From: Lentisphaerota bacterium
GTDB lineage: Bacteria > Verrucomicrobiota > Kiritimatiellia > RFP12 > UBA1067
NCBI GenBank assembly: GCA_015061765.1
Contig: SUVZ01000104.1
Coordinates: 1-10,405 of the forward strand
DNA: 10,405 bases
Direction of reading: 5' to 3'
Positions 1 to 6,320 of this stretch are shown here, in pieces. The notes beneath the pieces are model-generated. The model saw only the letters and a program-made list of their open reading frames with translations, searched no databases and had not been told where the DNA came from. The number at the start of each line of letters is the position of its first letter. Position 1 is the stretch's first letter. Made by a program: the position numbers and the translations under genes.

Positions 1-76
1 CATTGCGAGAACGTTCACCCCATTTCCGGCAGCCTTCCGGGCGATCACCGGAAATGGGGTGAACGTTCTCGCAATG
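1..76. repeat. Perfect inverted repeat, 29-bp arms with 18-nt spacer
   Basis: Bases 1-29 are the exact reverse complement of bases 48-76, with bases 30-47 as a non-palindromic spacer. The arms begin CATTGCGAGAACG and end CGTTCTCGCAATG. The repeat starts at the first base of the window and its right arm runs into an open reading frame, which is unusual for a regulatory hairpin. A fold-back artefact at a contig end is the simplest reading. A genuine hairpin or inversion site is possible but has no other support here. The repeat itself is certain; its meaning is not. Confidence 0.95.
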
Positions 77-331
77 GGCGCGTTCTACGTCACGCCGGAA
101 CTCGGCAAGCAGTGCGCCGACGCGTACCTCTACAACGATTTCGGCAGTGGCTGGGAATGGTGGCCGGACTTCGACAAGTTCCACCAGATCGCCATTGACG
201 AACTCAACGCTTTCAATTATGAAGAGTATAAGGCGAACGGATTTAAGGTGAATCATCTCGGCGACTGCCACTGTGAACTCTACGACCGTCCCGAGGGCCT
301 GTCCCCTGTTCCGCTGATGTGCAATCGCTGA
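2..331 (+). CDS. Unrecognised protein, 5'-truncated (C-terminal part only)
   Basis: A reading frame is open from base 2 to a TGA at 329-331, so the real start probably lies outside the window. The first possible internal start is GTG at 59, which gives 90 residues, but no ribosome binding site precedes it. The frame before about base 48 crosses the left arm and spacer of the inverted repeat and may not be genuine. The reliable part is acidic and rich in aromatic residues (for example GSGWEWWPDFDKF), and it carries two cysteines as DCHCELYDRP near the C-terminus. I see no signal peptide or membrane segment. I do not recognise the family. Codon choice looks like that of the downstream genes, which supports real coding. 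A gap of about 156 bp containing a promoter separates it from the next gene, so it belongs to a different unit. Confidence 0.5.
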   Translation: MARTFTPFPAAFRAITGNGVNVLAMGAFYVTPELGKQCADAYLYNDFGSGWEWWPDFDKFHQIAIDELNAFNYEEYKANGFKVNHLGDCHCELYDRPEGLSPVPLMCNR

Positions 332-358
332 AGCACTCAGACGACTTGCCGGAATATT

Positions 359-389
359 GCCGTAAAAGCGGCCACGGCTTCTGTATCTT
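359..389 (+). terminator. Weak terminator-like hairpin after the first gene
   Basis: GCCGT (359-363) can pair with ACGGC (374-378) across a 10-nt loop, followed by a T-rich but interrupted tail (TTCTGTATCTT). It lies between the stop at 331 and the promoter at 399-427, where a terminator would be expected. The 5-bp stem and broken T-tract make this a weak candidate. Confidence 0.25.
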
Positions 390-398
390 GAATGGCGT

Positions 399-427
399 TT
401 GCGGTCGTTGGTCTGGTGTGGTATAAT
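399..427 (+). promoter_or_regulatory. Sigma70-type promoter with extended -10 for the oxidoreductase-led operon
   Basis: A perfect -10 hexamer TATAAT (422-427) is preceded by TGG (419-421), an extended -10 element. A partial -35, TTGCGG (399-404), sits at the ideal 17-bp spacing. Transcription would start near 434, leaving a leader of about 50 nt before the ATG at 488. The gaps between all seven following genes are 57 bp or less and no other promoter is evident, so this promoter may drive the whole block to 9379. The 11-base string TGTGGTATAAT (417-427) recurs exactly at 9948-9958. Confidence 0.8.
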
Positions 428-473
428 CGCGCTGTTTAAAAGAAAAACCGGATGGGAATGCTTCCGGAAGAAC

Positions 474-479
474 AAGGAG
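474..479 (+). promoter_or_regulatory. Ribosome binding site that fixes the start at 488
   Basis: AAGGAG lies 8 nt upstream of the ATG at 488. In-frame ATGs at 452, 458 and 482 are upstream of, or too close to, this site, so 488 is the best start. Confidence 0.85.
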
Positions 480-487
480 AGATGAAT

Positions 488-1558
488 ATGGCCAAGGTCA
501 AGTATGTTGTGATCGGTTTCGGCGGAATTGCCGAGAATCGTGTCGCCAAGGAGGGTTATGCATGCGACAAAGGTCGTTTCAAACCGCTCAAGACGGCACA
601 GCTTGTAGGTGCGATGGACATGAATCCGGCACGCAAGGGCGCGGCAGAGTCGCTTGGGCTCAAGTGGTATTCGTCGCTTGACGAGGTGCTCGCCGACAAG
701 TCGGTCGATGGCGTGTATATCGCTTCCAACAATGCCTCTCATGCCTCTCTTGCCTGCGCAGCGCTAAAGGCCGGCAAGCACGTGATTGTCGAGAAGCCGA
801 TCGCCACCTCCATTGCCGACGCGAAGAAGATGGAGGCGCTCGCCAAGAAGAAGGGCCTGTCCCTCAGCGTCGACCACATGATGGTCAACAACGCATGGAA
901 TATCGCTGCCGCGAAGGCTACGCAGGGCGGCAAACTCGGCAAGGTTAACGATTCCTGCTTCCACATGGAGTTTGCGTACGGATACGATCCCGCAGAGGCC
1001 GCTACATGGCGATGCAGCAACGTCGCCGAGATGGGCGGTCCTATCGGTGACGTCGCCAGTCACTGTTTCTATGTCGCGGAGTTCGTGTTCGGCAAGAAGA
1101 TAAAGAAGGTCGCAGCGGTCTATTATCCGAAGGTGATGAAGATCAAGTCTGAGGATGGCGCGTATATCAAGTTCTTTTTCGAGGATGGAACTCAGGGCAG
1201 CGTAAACGCGGCGTTCTCCGAGATGCGCGGAGGTCTTGCCGGTACCCTCACCAATCTAGGCTATGAGATATACGGAGACAAGGCCGCCCTTCGTGGCTAT
1301 GGCACAATGTTCCAGCTCTCCGGATATGAGGATGAACCCATCCGCATCCGCCTAGAGCTTGACGACGGCAAGAAGACCACCGAGGTCAAGCCCGCCAGGA
1401 TACAGAACATCTATCAGGCAATCATCGAGGATCACGCCAAGAGCGTGGCATCGAAGAATCGCCTCTCCGCCGCAGATGCTATTCACAACCTCGCACTCTG
1501 CGCGGCCGCACACAAGAGTGCTCAGAACGGAGGAAAGATCATCTCGGTCGCGGACTGA
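488..1558 (+). CDS. Gfo/Idh/MocA-family NAD(P)-dependent oxidoreductase
   Basis: This is a 356-residue protein, the usual length for the family, whose members oxidise or reduce sugars, inositols and related polyols with NAD(P). The N-terminal Rossmann fold opens with VVIGFGGIAENR (glycine loop at residues 10-13). The hallmark EKP motif is at 102-104 (HVIVEKPIA), with Lys103 as the expected catalytic/cofactor lysine. The C-terminal alpha/beta domain holds GPIGDVASHCF, with Asp188 and His192 in the position of the family's catalytic Asp/His pair. No signal peptide is visible, so it should be cytoplasmic. It is the first gene after the promoter, and a predicted exported TIM-barrel protein follows 56 bp downstream. 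Gfo/Idh/MocA enzymes are often paired with such TIM-barrel proteins in sugar catabolism, for example DgpA and DgpC in C-glycoside cleavage. The substrate cannot be read from the sequence. Confidence 0.92.
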   Translation: MAKVKYVVIGFGGIAENRVAKEGYACDKGRFKPLKTAQLVGAMDMNPARKGAAESLGLKWYSSLDEVLADKSVDGVYIASNNASHASLACAALKAGKHVIVEKPIATSIADAKKMEALAKKKGLSLSVDHMMVNNAWNIAAAKATQGGKLGKVNDSCFHMEFAYGYDPAEAATWRCSNVAEMGGPIGDVASHCFYVAEFVFGKKIKKVAAVYYPKVMKIKSEDGAYIKFFFEDGTQGSVNAAFSEMRGGLAGTLTNLGYEIYGDKAALRGYGTMFQLSGYEDEPIRIRLELDDGKKTTEVKPARIQNIYQAIIEDHAKSVASKNRLSAADAIHNLALCAAAHKSAQNGGKIISVAD

Positions 1559-1601
1559 GACGGTCGGTGGCGCCAACAGTCAGTTTATTGAAAAAAAAAA
1601 C

Positions 1602-1607
1602 AAGGAG
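1602..1607 (+). promoter_or_regulatory. Ribosome binding site after an A10 tract, fixing the start at 1615
   Basis: AAGGAG lies 7 nt before the ATG at 1615 and directly follows a run of ten A (1591-1600). The run may keep the leader unstructured, and it is also a likely slippage or sequencing-error spot, though it is outside the coding region. The frame stays open back to a GTG at 1567, but that codon has no such site and would mask the signal peptide. Confidence 0.85.
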
Positions 1608-1614
1608 TGAAAAA

Positions 1615-2520
1615 ATGATTACACGTCGCAACTTCTTCGCAACAACGTCCCTCGCGCTCGCCGCCGGATGCCAGTCCGTCACCAAGTGCGGGCCCTGCGC
1701 CGCAAAATGCCCGAAGGTCAAGTTCAAACTCGGCATGGCCGGGTATTCATGCAAGGGGCTTTCCCTCGACGAAACTCTCGCCTTCCTCAAGCGCATTGAC
1801 GTAAATTACCTCTGCATCAAGAGCTTCCACCTTCCGTTTGAGGCTTCGGATGCCGAAATCGCCACGTTCAAGCAGAAGTGCGCGGACAACGGCGTCACCG
1901 GATACGGCATCGGTCCCATATACATGGATTACGCCCAGAAGGACAAGGTGAGGACGTATTTCGACTTCGCCAAGCGCGTGGGCGTCAGGACGATCGTCGG
2001 TGTCCCCCTCGAATACAAGATGTTCAACGGCAAGAAGACTCGCTTCGAGTCGCGCGCGCTTTGCGAATACGTGAGCGGTCTCTGCAAGGAATACGACATC
2101 TGCTACGCCATCCACAACCATGGCCCGGATACGCCGTATCTTTTCCCCACCGGCGAGAAGACATGGAACATGGTGAAGGATCTGGATCCCCGCATGGGCC
2201 TTTGCCTTGATATCGGCCACGATTTCCGCGCGAAGGCGGATCCGGTCGATTCGATCCGCAAATTCCACACCCGCATCTTCGACATGCACATCAAGAACGT
2301 CAAGTTCGACCCCGTCAAGAACCTGGCAAGGCCTATGCCGCGTGGAGACATGGACATGTGGTCGGTCGTTAAGGCTCTTGCAGAAGTCGGCTACGAGGGC
2401 GTCTGCTCGCTCGAGTACGAGTCCTTCCCGCCCAAGGGCTCCAAGCCAGGCATCAAGGCCGAAGAAGTCGCCGAATCCATCGGCTACTTCAAGGGGCTTA
2501 TGAAGGCGGCTGAGTGCTGA
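1615..2520 (+). CDS. Tat-type lipoprotein with sugar phosphate isomerase/epimerase TIM barrel
   Basis: This 301-residue protein starts MITRRNFFATTSLALAAGC. That contains a twin-arginine motif (TRRNFF, residues 3-8), a short hydrophobic stretch and a lipobox (LAAGC) with Cys19 as the lipid anchor. The rest matches the AP-endonuclease-2/xylose-isomerase-like TIM barrel: IHNHG (166-170), LDIGHD (198-203), DMHIKN (223-228) and SLEYE (265-269). Asp199, His225 and Glu267 are likely metal ligands. His169 lies in the strand where many relatives have the first Glu ligand. Tat export would let the barrel fold and load metal before crossing the membrane. Three further cysteines follow the lipobox (Cys25, Cys28, Cys32), a linker of unknown purpose. 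The gene lies between the oxidoreductase and dxr (19-bp gap). The family includes isomerases, epimerases, dehydratases and lyases, so the reaction is open. Confidence 0.85.
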   Translation: MITRRNFFATTSLALAAGCQSVTKCGPCAAKCPKVKFKLGMAGYSCKGLSLDETLAFLKRIDVNYLCIKSFHLPFEASDAEIATFKQKCADNGVTGYGIGPIYMDYAQKDKVRTYFDFAKRVGVRTIVGVPLEYKMFNGKKTRFESRALCEYVSGLCKEYDICYAIHNHGPDTPYLFPTGEKTWNMVKDLDPRMGLCLDIGHDFRAKADPVDSIRKFHTRIFDMHIKNVKFDPVKNLARPMPRGDMDMWSVVKALAEVGYEGVCSLEYESFPPKGSKPGIKAEEVAESIGYFKGLMKAAEC

Positions 2521-2526
2521 AGCGCT

Positions 2527-2532
2527 GGAGGG
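2527..2532 (+). promoter_or_regulatory. Ribosome binding site supporting the TTG start of dxr
   Basis: GGAGGG ends 7 nt before TTG 2540-2542. The next codons give KRIILLGATGSIG, the exact beginning of the DXR Rossmann fold. No in-frame ATG or GTG fits, so TTG is the start. Confidence 0.85.
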
Positions 2533-2539
2533 CGGTTCG

Positions 2540-3670
2540 TTGAAGCGGATAATTCTGCTTGGTGCGACCGGCTCGATCGGCACAAGTGCGTGCGACGTGG
2601 TTCGTACGCATTCTGGCGAATTCAAGGTCGTTGCGCTGGCGGTGAGGAATAATCTCACCGCCGCCGAAGTTCTTGGCCGAGAATTCGGCGCAAAGGTCTA
2701 TTCCGGCGAGGAAGGGGCCCTTCGCGCCGTCGAGGAGAACGAGGCCGATGTTGTGCTTGTGGCGACGGTCGGCCTTTCCGGTCTCAAACCTACCCTTGCG
2801 GCGATCCGCAAGGGTATGGATGTCGCGCTTGCCACGAAGGAGGTGCTCGTCGCCGCCGGAGAGTTCGTCACCGGCGAGGCCGCCGCCGCGAATGTCCGCA
2901 TGCTGCCGGTGGATTCCGAACACTCCGCGATATTTCAGTGTCTGCAGGGTGTTGATGAACATCGCGAAGTCTCCCGTCTTATCCTGACGGCCAGCGGAGG
3001 ACCTTTTCTCGACGCCCCTGTGGATCTTGACGCCGTGACTCCGGCTCAGGCACTGATGCATCCGCGTTGGGATATGGGACAGAAGGTGACGGTTGATTCG
3101 TCCACCATGATGAACAAGGGTTTTGAGATCATCGAGGCCAGGTGGTTGTTCGGCATGCCGATGGACCGGATAGACGTGGTTGTCCATCCTGAGTCGATAG
3201 TCCATTCGCTTGTCGAGTTTACCGATGGCGCAACGCTCGCACAGCTTTCGCCGCCGGATATGCGCATTCCCATTCAGTACGCGCTTACGTGGCCGCGTCG
3301 TCTGCCAGCCGAACGGGCCGTTCTTGATCTCGCGACGCTATCATCGCTGACATTCCGCGCCCCCGACGAAAAACGTTTCCCGGCGCTTCGCCTTGTGCGC
3401 GACGCAGAAAGGGCGGGTGGCACCCGCACTGCCGTACTCAGCGCTGCAGACGAAATTGCCGTATCCCGTTTTCTCGCCGGTGATATCCGCTATACAGACA
3501 TGGTGCGTCTGGTGGCGGATACGGTCGAGCGGGCTCCGGAAATACCGTGCGATTCTGTCGCCGCTGTGCTTGAGGCGGATCGTGTTGCGCGGTCGCTCGC
3601 GCTCGCTTGGACATCTCCCGGCCCGTGTATTGTGACTGCAATGGGTGATGCGGCTGACTCCAAGATTTGA
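2540..3670 (+). CDS. dxr: 1-deoxy-D-xylulose 5-phosphate reductoisomerase
   Basis: This 376-residue enzyme converts 1-deoxy-D-xylulose 5-phosphate to 2-C-methyl-D-erythritol 4-phosphate with NADPH and a divalent metal, the first committed step of the MEP isoprenoid pathway in the cytoplasm. Signature segments appear in order: GATGSIGT (8-15, NADPH binding), ATKEVLV (98-104), PVDSEHSAIFQ (123-133), TASGGPF (150-156), HPRWDMG (174-180), VDSSTMMNKGFE (185-196), HPESIVHS (216-223) and PPDMRIPIQYALTWP (238-252). By comparison with E. coli Dxr, Asp125, Glu127 and Glu196 should bind the metal, with Ser126, His174, Asn192 and Lys193 at the substrate. The length is slightly below the usual 390-400. 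It starts with TTG 19 bp after the lipoprotein gene. The more usual partners (uppS, cdsA, rseP) are not adjacent. The call is secure. Confidence 0.97.
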   Translation: MKRIILLGATGSIGTSACDVVRTHSGEFKVVALAVRNNLTAAEVLGREFGAKVYSGEEGALRAVEENEADVVLVATVGLSGLKPTLAAIRKGMDVALATKEVLVAAGEFVTGEAAAANVRMLPVDSEHSAIFQCLQGVDEHREVSRLILTASGGPFLDAPVDLDAVTPAQALMHPRWDMGQKVTVDSSTMMNKGFEIIEARWLFGMPMDRIDVVVHPESIVHSLVEFTDGATLAQLSPPDMRIPIQYALTWPRRLPAERAVLDLATLSSLTFRAPDEKRFPALRLVRDAERAGGTRTAVLSAADEIAVSRFLAGDIRYTDMVRLVADTVERAPEIPCDSVAAVLEADRVARSLALAWTSPGPCIVTAMGDAADSKI

Positions 3671-3701
3671 ATGTACGGACACCATTGGGAGATAACCCAG
3701 A

Positions 3702-5561
3702 ATGAATAGAGGAAGATTTGGAATGAAACGGGGAATTCTAGTTACAATTGCGGTTTTCTCATTTATGGGTTCGACTGTATCTGCCCATGCGGCTATGCCA
3801 TCCGCGATGTCGGATTCGGCCTTGACCGGACGGAAGTTCAGTATTGAACGGGACATCTCGTATCATACACCGGAGACATTGGCACGGGAAGGCGAATATG
3901 CGCGTAACCGCTGTAAGCTAGACATGCGCTTTCCGGTTGGGGTGACGAACTTTGCCACGGTCATATATTTCCACGGCGGCGGAATCGTCAAGGGGGCGAA
4001 GGGGTCTTTCTTGTGGCCGGCGGAGGCGTTGAATCACGATCCTGTGGCTCTCGTCTCCGGCGGATACCGGCTGCTGACCAATGCCACGCCAGAGCAGGCG
4101 ATAAGCGATGCTGCCGCAGCTGTTGCGTGGACGATCAGGAACATATCCCGCTATGGTGGCGATCCGAAAAAGGTGTTCGTCACCGGCATTTCCGGCGGCG
4201 GATACCTCACGGCAATGATCGGACTGGACTACAGATGGCTGGCGAAATACGGCTGCAAGCCCACGGATCTGGCCGGCATCATGCCTCTTACCGGGCAGAT
4301 GACCAAGCATTTCAATGTCCGCAAGATCGGATTCAATGATGGTGATCCGCGGTTCACGCCGAAGGTGGACGAGTGGGCTCCTCTGTACCATGCATCCACA
4401 AACGCTTTGCCGCCGTGCTGCTTTCTGACCGGCGGTAGGGACATAGAATTGAAGGCGCGGGTCGAGGAGAACGCGCTTCTGGCGGCGTCACTCAAGGCCT
4501 GCGGACACATGAACGTCGAGTTTCACGAGACTGAGGGGAATCATGGCGGCGGCGTGTATCCGAGTCGATACCTCATGCGTGACTTTGTCATGAAGAACTG
4601 CAATGCCGGTGGCGTTCCGCGGTTTGTCGGTGGCGAATGCACCGTATTGACAGGGAATCGGGTGTTGGATTCTTCGGTCGCCCCCTGGCTGCAGCTTTTC
4701 TGGTGCACCCGCTATCCGGGTTCGGACGCGAAAGTCATTGCAGCTGCGCTGGAGGATTGCAGGAACAGGAACGGCAGCCGGGGATTTAAGCCTGATCGTG
4801 TCCTGGTGTTTTCCGATGGGGCAGATGCGTCGGTCGATTCCAAGGCGTGGGCTGCGTTAGGGGCGAAACAGTTGCTCCGTCTGACGTCGACTCCGAAGAG
4901 TATGGATGACGTCATGTTCAATCCTGGACGCTGTGTGAAGAACGCAAAGGATGCATCGTCCAAGGTTAAAGGCCTCTTGACGGCCATGCTGCTGGTTGAT
5001 GCCATGCACATTGATCCGTTTGTTGCGCGCGTCGCGATTGATGCGAAGAGCGGCGTTGCCTTCGCCGCAAGCAGCAAGAAGCACAAGGACGCCAAAGGCA
5101 GGAAGCTTCCGGACTGTTTAAATGTGGTGGTGCCCCGTGTCGATGTTAGAGAGGATGGCGTGGCGTTCACGTATGCTCCGAAGGCCTTGTCTTTCCCTGT
5201 GACATCCGACTACAAGTCTGCGGATAGGCATTATCCCATTACAGAACGTTTCAATCAGGAGATATTCATGGTGGAGATGCTTCACCCCGGCACGTACGAG
5301 CTTGCGTTTGATGGAGTGAAGGTCGGTGAGTTTACCGCAAAGGAATTCAGCAAGGGCGTAAATGTCGCACTTCTCGATACGCCGAACCAGTGCAAGGCGC
5401 GTTTGCTCGCAAAGCTTGCCGAGTCGCTGCGCGATAAATGCGCCGTATGGCGCAGAGACCGCACTGCCGCCGCCATGGCCGAACTGGATGATGTACGTGA
5501 AATGCTTAACGCCGTCCGTCCTTCCGTGTCTCGCGTGACCATTAGACAGAAGACCCGATGA
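3702..5561 (+). CDS. Exported alpha/beta-hydrolase esterase fused to a degenerate SGNH/GDSL domain
   Basis: This 619-residue protein has a Sec signal peptide (hydrophobic core about 11-22, likely cleavage after SAHA, residue 30). ATG 3702 has GGGAG 10 nt upstream; ATG 3723 is a real alternative preceded by GAGGAAG, and either keeps the signal. Residues about 45-300 are an esterase/lipase-type alpha/beta-hydrolase: oxyanion HGGG (91-94), nucleophile Ser164 in GISGG, likely acid Asp247 (GGRD) and His281 (EGNHGGG). Residues about 308-585 resemble an SGNH hydrolase of the type seen in PVC bacteria: WLQLFWCTRYPGSD, VAFTYAPKALSFPV, PGTYELAFDG and GVNVALLDTPNQ fit the family. However, the GDS block reads LTGNRVLDSS, the GxND block reads FSDGAD, DxxHP is not found, and a central segment seems to be missing. 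The second domain is therefore probably non-catalytic. A role on acylated glycans outside the cytoplasm is inferred; the substrate is unknown. Confidence 0.85.
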   Translation: MNRGRFGMKRGILVTIAVFSFMGSTVSAHAAMPSAMSDSALTGRKFSIERDISYHTPETLAREGEYARNRCKLDMRFPVGVTNFATVIYFHGGGIVKGAKGSFLWPAEALNHDPVALVSGGYRLLTNATPEQAISDAAAAVAWTIRNISRYGGDPKKVFVTGISGGGYLTAMIGLDYRWLAKYGCKPTDLAGIMPLTGQMTKHFNVRKIGFNDGDPRFTPKVDEWAPLYHASTNALPPCCFLTGGRDIELKARVEENALLAASLKACGHMNVEFHETEGNHGGGVYPSRYLMRDFVMKNCNAGGVPRFVGGECTVLTGNRVLDSSVAPWLQLFWCTRYPGSDAKVIAAALEDCRNRNGSRGFKPDRVLVFSDGADASVDSKAWAALGAKQLLRLTSTPKSMDDVMFNPGRCVKNAKDASSKVKGLLTAMLLVDAMHIDPFVARVAIDAKSGVAFAASSKKHKDAKGRKLPDCLNVVVPRVDVREDGVAFTYAPKALSFPVTSDYKSADRHYPITERFNQEIFMVEMLHPGTYELAFDGVKVGEFTAKEFSKGVNVALLDTPNQCKARLLAKLAESLRDKCAVWRRDRTAAAMAELDDVREMLNAVRPSVSRVTIRQKTR

Positions 5562-6286
5562 AGTTTGACTTGCATATCCACTCGTGCCTTTCTCCATGCG
5601 CGAACCTTGAGATGTCCCCAGGGGAGATCGTGAATCGCGCGTTGGATGCGGGAATGGGGGGCATTGCGCTTACGGACCACCAGTCCGCACGTAATACGCC
5701 GGCGATTGCCGAATGTGCGAAGCGGGCGGGGCTGAAATGTCTGTACGGACTGGAGGTATGCACGGCCGAGGAGGTTCACTCGCTTGCCCTGTTTGACACT
5801 GTTGAGCAGGCGATGGAGATGACTGAATGGGTTTATGCCGCAATGCCGAAGCGTGTGAACGATCCGGATGTGTTCGGTGACCAGCCTGTCGTTACCTGGG
5901 ATGACGACATCGTCGACATGGAATGGCGTATCCTTGCTCTTGGCTGCCGGAAGACGATTCCGGAGACGTCGATAAGATGCCGCGAACTTGGAGGCGTGTA
6001 TATTGCCGCGCATATCGACAGGCCGAACTTCAGTGTGTATTCCCAGCTTGGCGGCATTCCGGAAGGGTATTTCGACGCCGTGGAGTTCAGCCGCACCGCA
6101 GATGAGCGAGTGTGGTTGCCTAAGGCTCAGGGATACGCGGTGATGCGATCATCAGACGCGCACAATCTTGACGACATCGCAAAGGTCTGGACCGAAGCGA
6201 ATATGGAAGACTTCTCCATTTCAGGACTCAAGGCCATGTTTGAATCGAATGCGATGGGTATGTCTCCACGACTTGTTAGATTCTGA
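5558..6286 (+). CDS. PHP-domain metal-dependent phosphoesterase
   Basis: This 242-residue protein is of the PHP family (polymerase and histidinol phosphatase fold), whose members hydrolyse phosphoesters using two or three metal ions. Metal-binding motifs run in order: DLHIHS (4-9; His6, His8), TDHQS (39-43; Asp40, His41), YGLEV (63-67; Glu66), EVHSLALF (72-79; His74), AHID (151-154; His152) and SSDAH (198-202; Asp200, His202). All expected ligand positions are filled, so it should be active. No signal peptide is seen, which places it in the cytoplasm. Its ATG overlaps the stop of the esterase gene as ATGA, and only a poor ribosome binding site (AGAAG) is present, so translation is probably coupled. 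The closest characterised type is the TrpH/YciV group acting on nucleoside bisphosphates or short RNA ends, but the true substrate is not determined. The opening HSCLSPCANLEMSP is typical of an anaerobe-rich subgroup. Confidence 0.9.
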   Translation: MKFDLHIHSCLSPCANLEMSPGEIVNRALDAGMGGIALTDHQSARNTPAIAECAKRAGLKCLYGLEVCTAEEVHSLALFDTVEQAMEMTEWVYAAMPKRVNDPDVFGDQPVVTWDDDIVDMEWRILALGCRKTIPETSIRCRELGGVYIAAHIDRPNFSVYSQLGGIPEGYFDAVEFSRTADERVWLPKAQGYAVMRSSDAHNLDDIAKVWTEANMEDFSISGLKAMFESNAMGMSPRLVRF

Positions 6287-6320
6287 CCATTTTGCGGATG
6301 ATTTATTAGAAAGGTAAACC

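Noticed and set aside
1553..1581. GACTG/CAGTC hairpin after the oxidoreductase gene as a terminator
   Set aside because: The 5-bp stem has a long loop and is followed by A-rich rather than T-rich sequence. The next gene starts 34 bp later with its own ribosome binding site, so read-through is more likely.
1747..2658. A 303-codon minus-strand ORF opposite the TIM-barrel lipoprotein gene
   Set aside because: It is antisense to a gene with clear motifs, its peptide matches no family I know, and such long antisense frames are common where third codon positions are GC-rich.
2498..3205. A 235-codon minus-strand ORF opposite dxr
   Set aside because: It is a shadow of dxr, whose motifs are unmistakable on the + strand.
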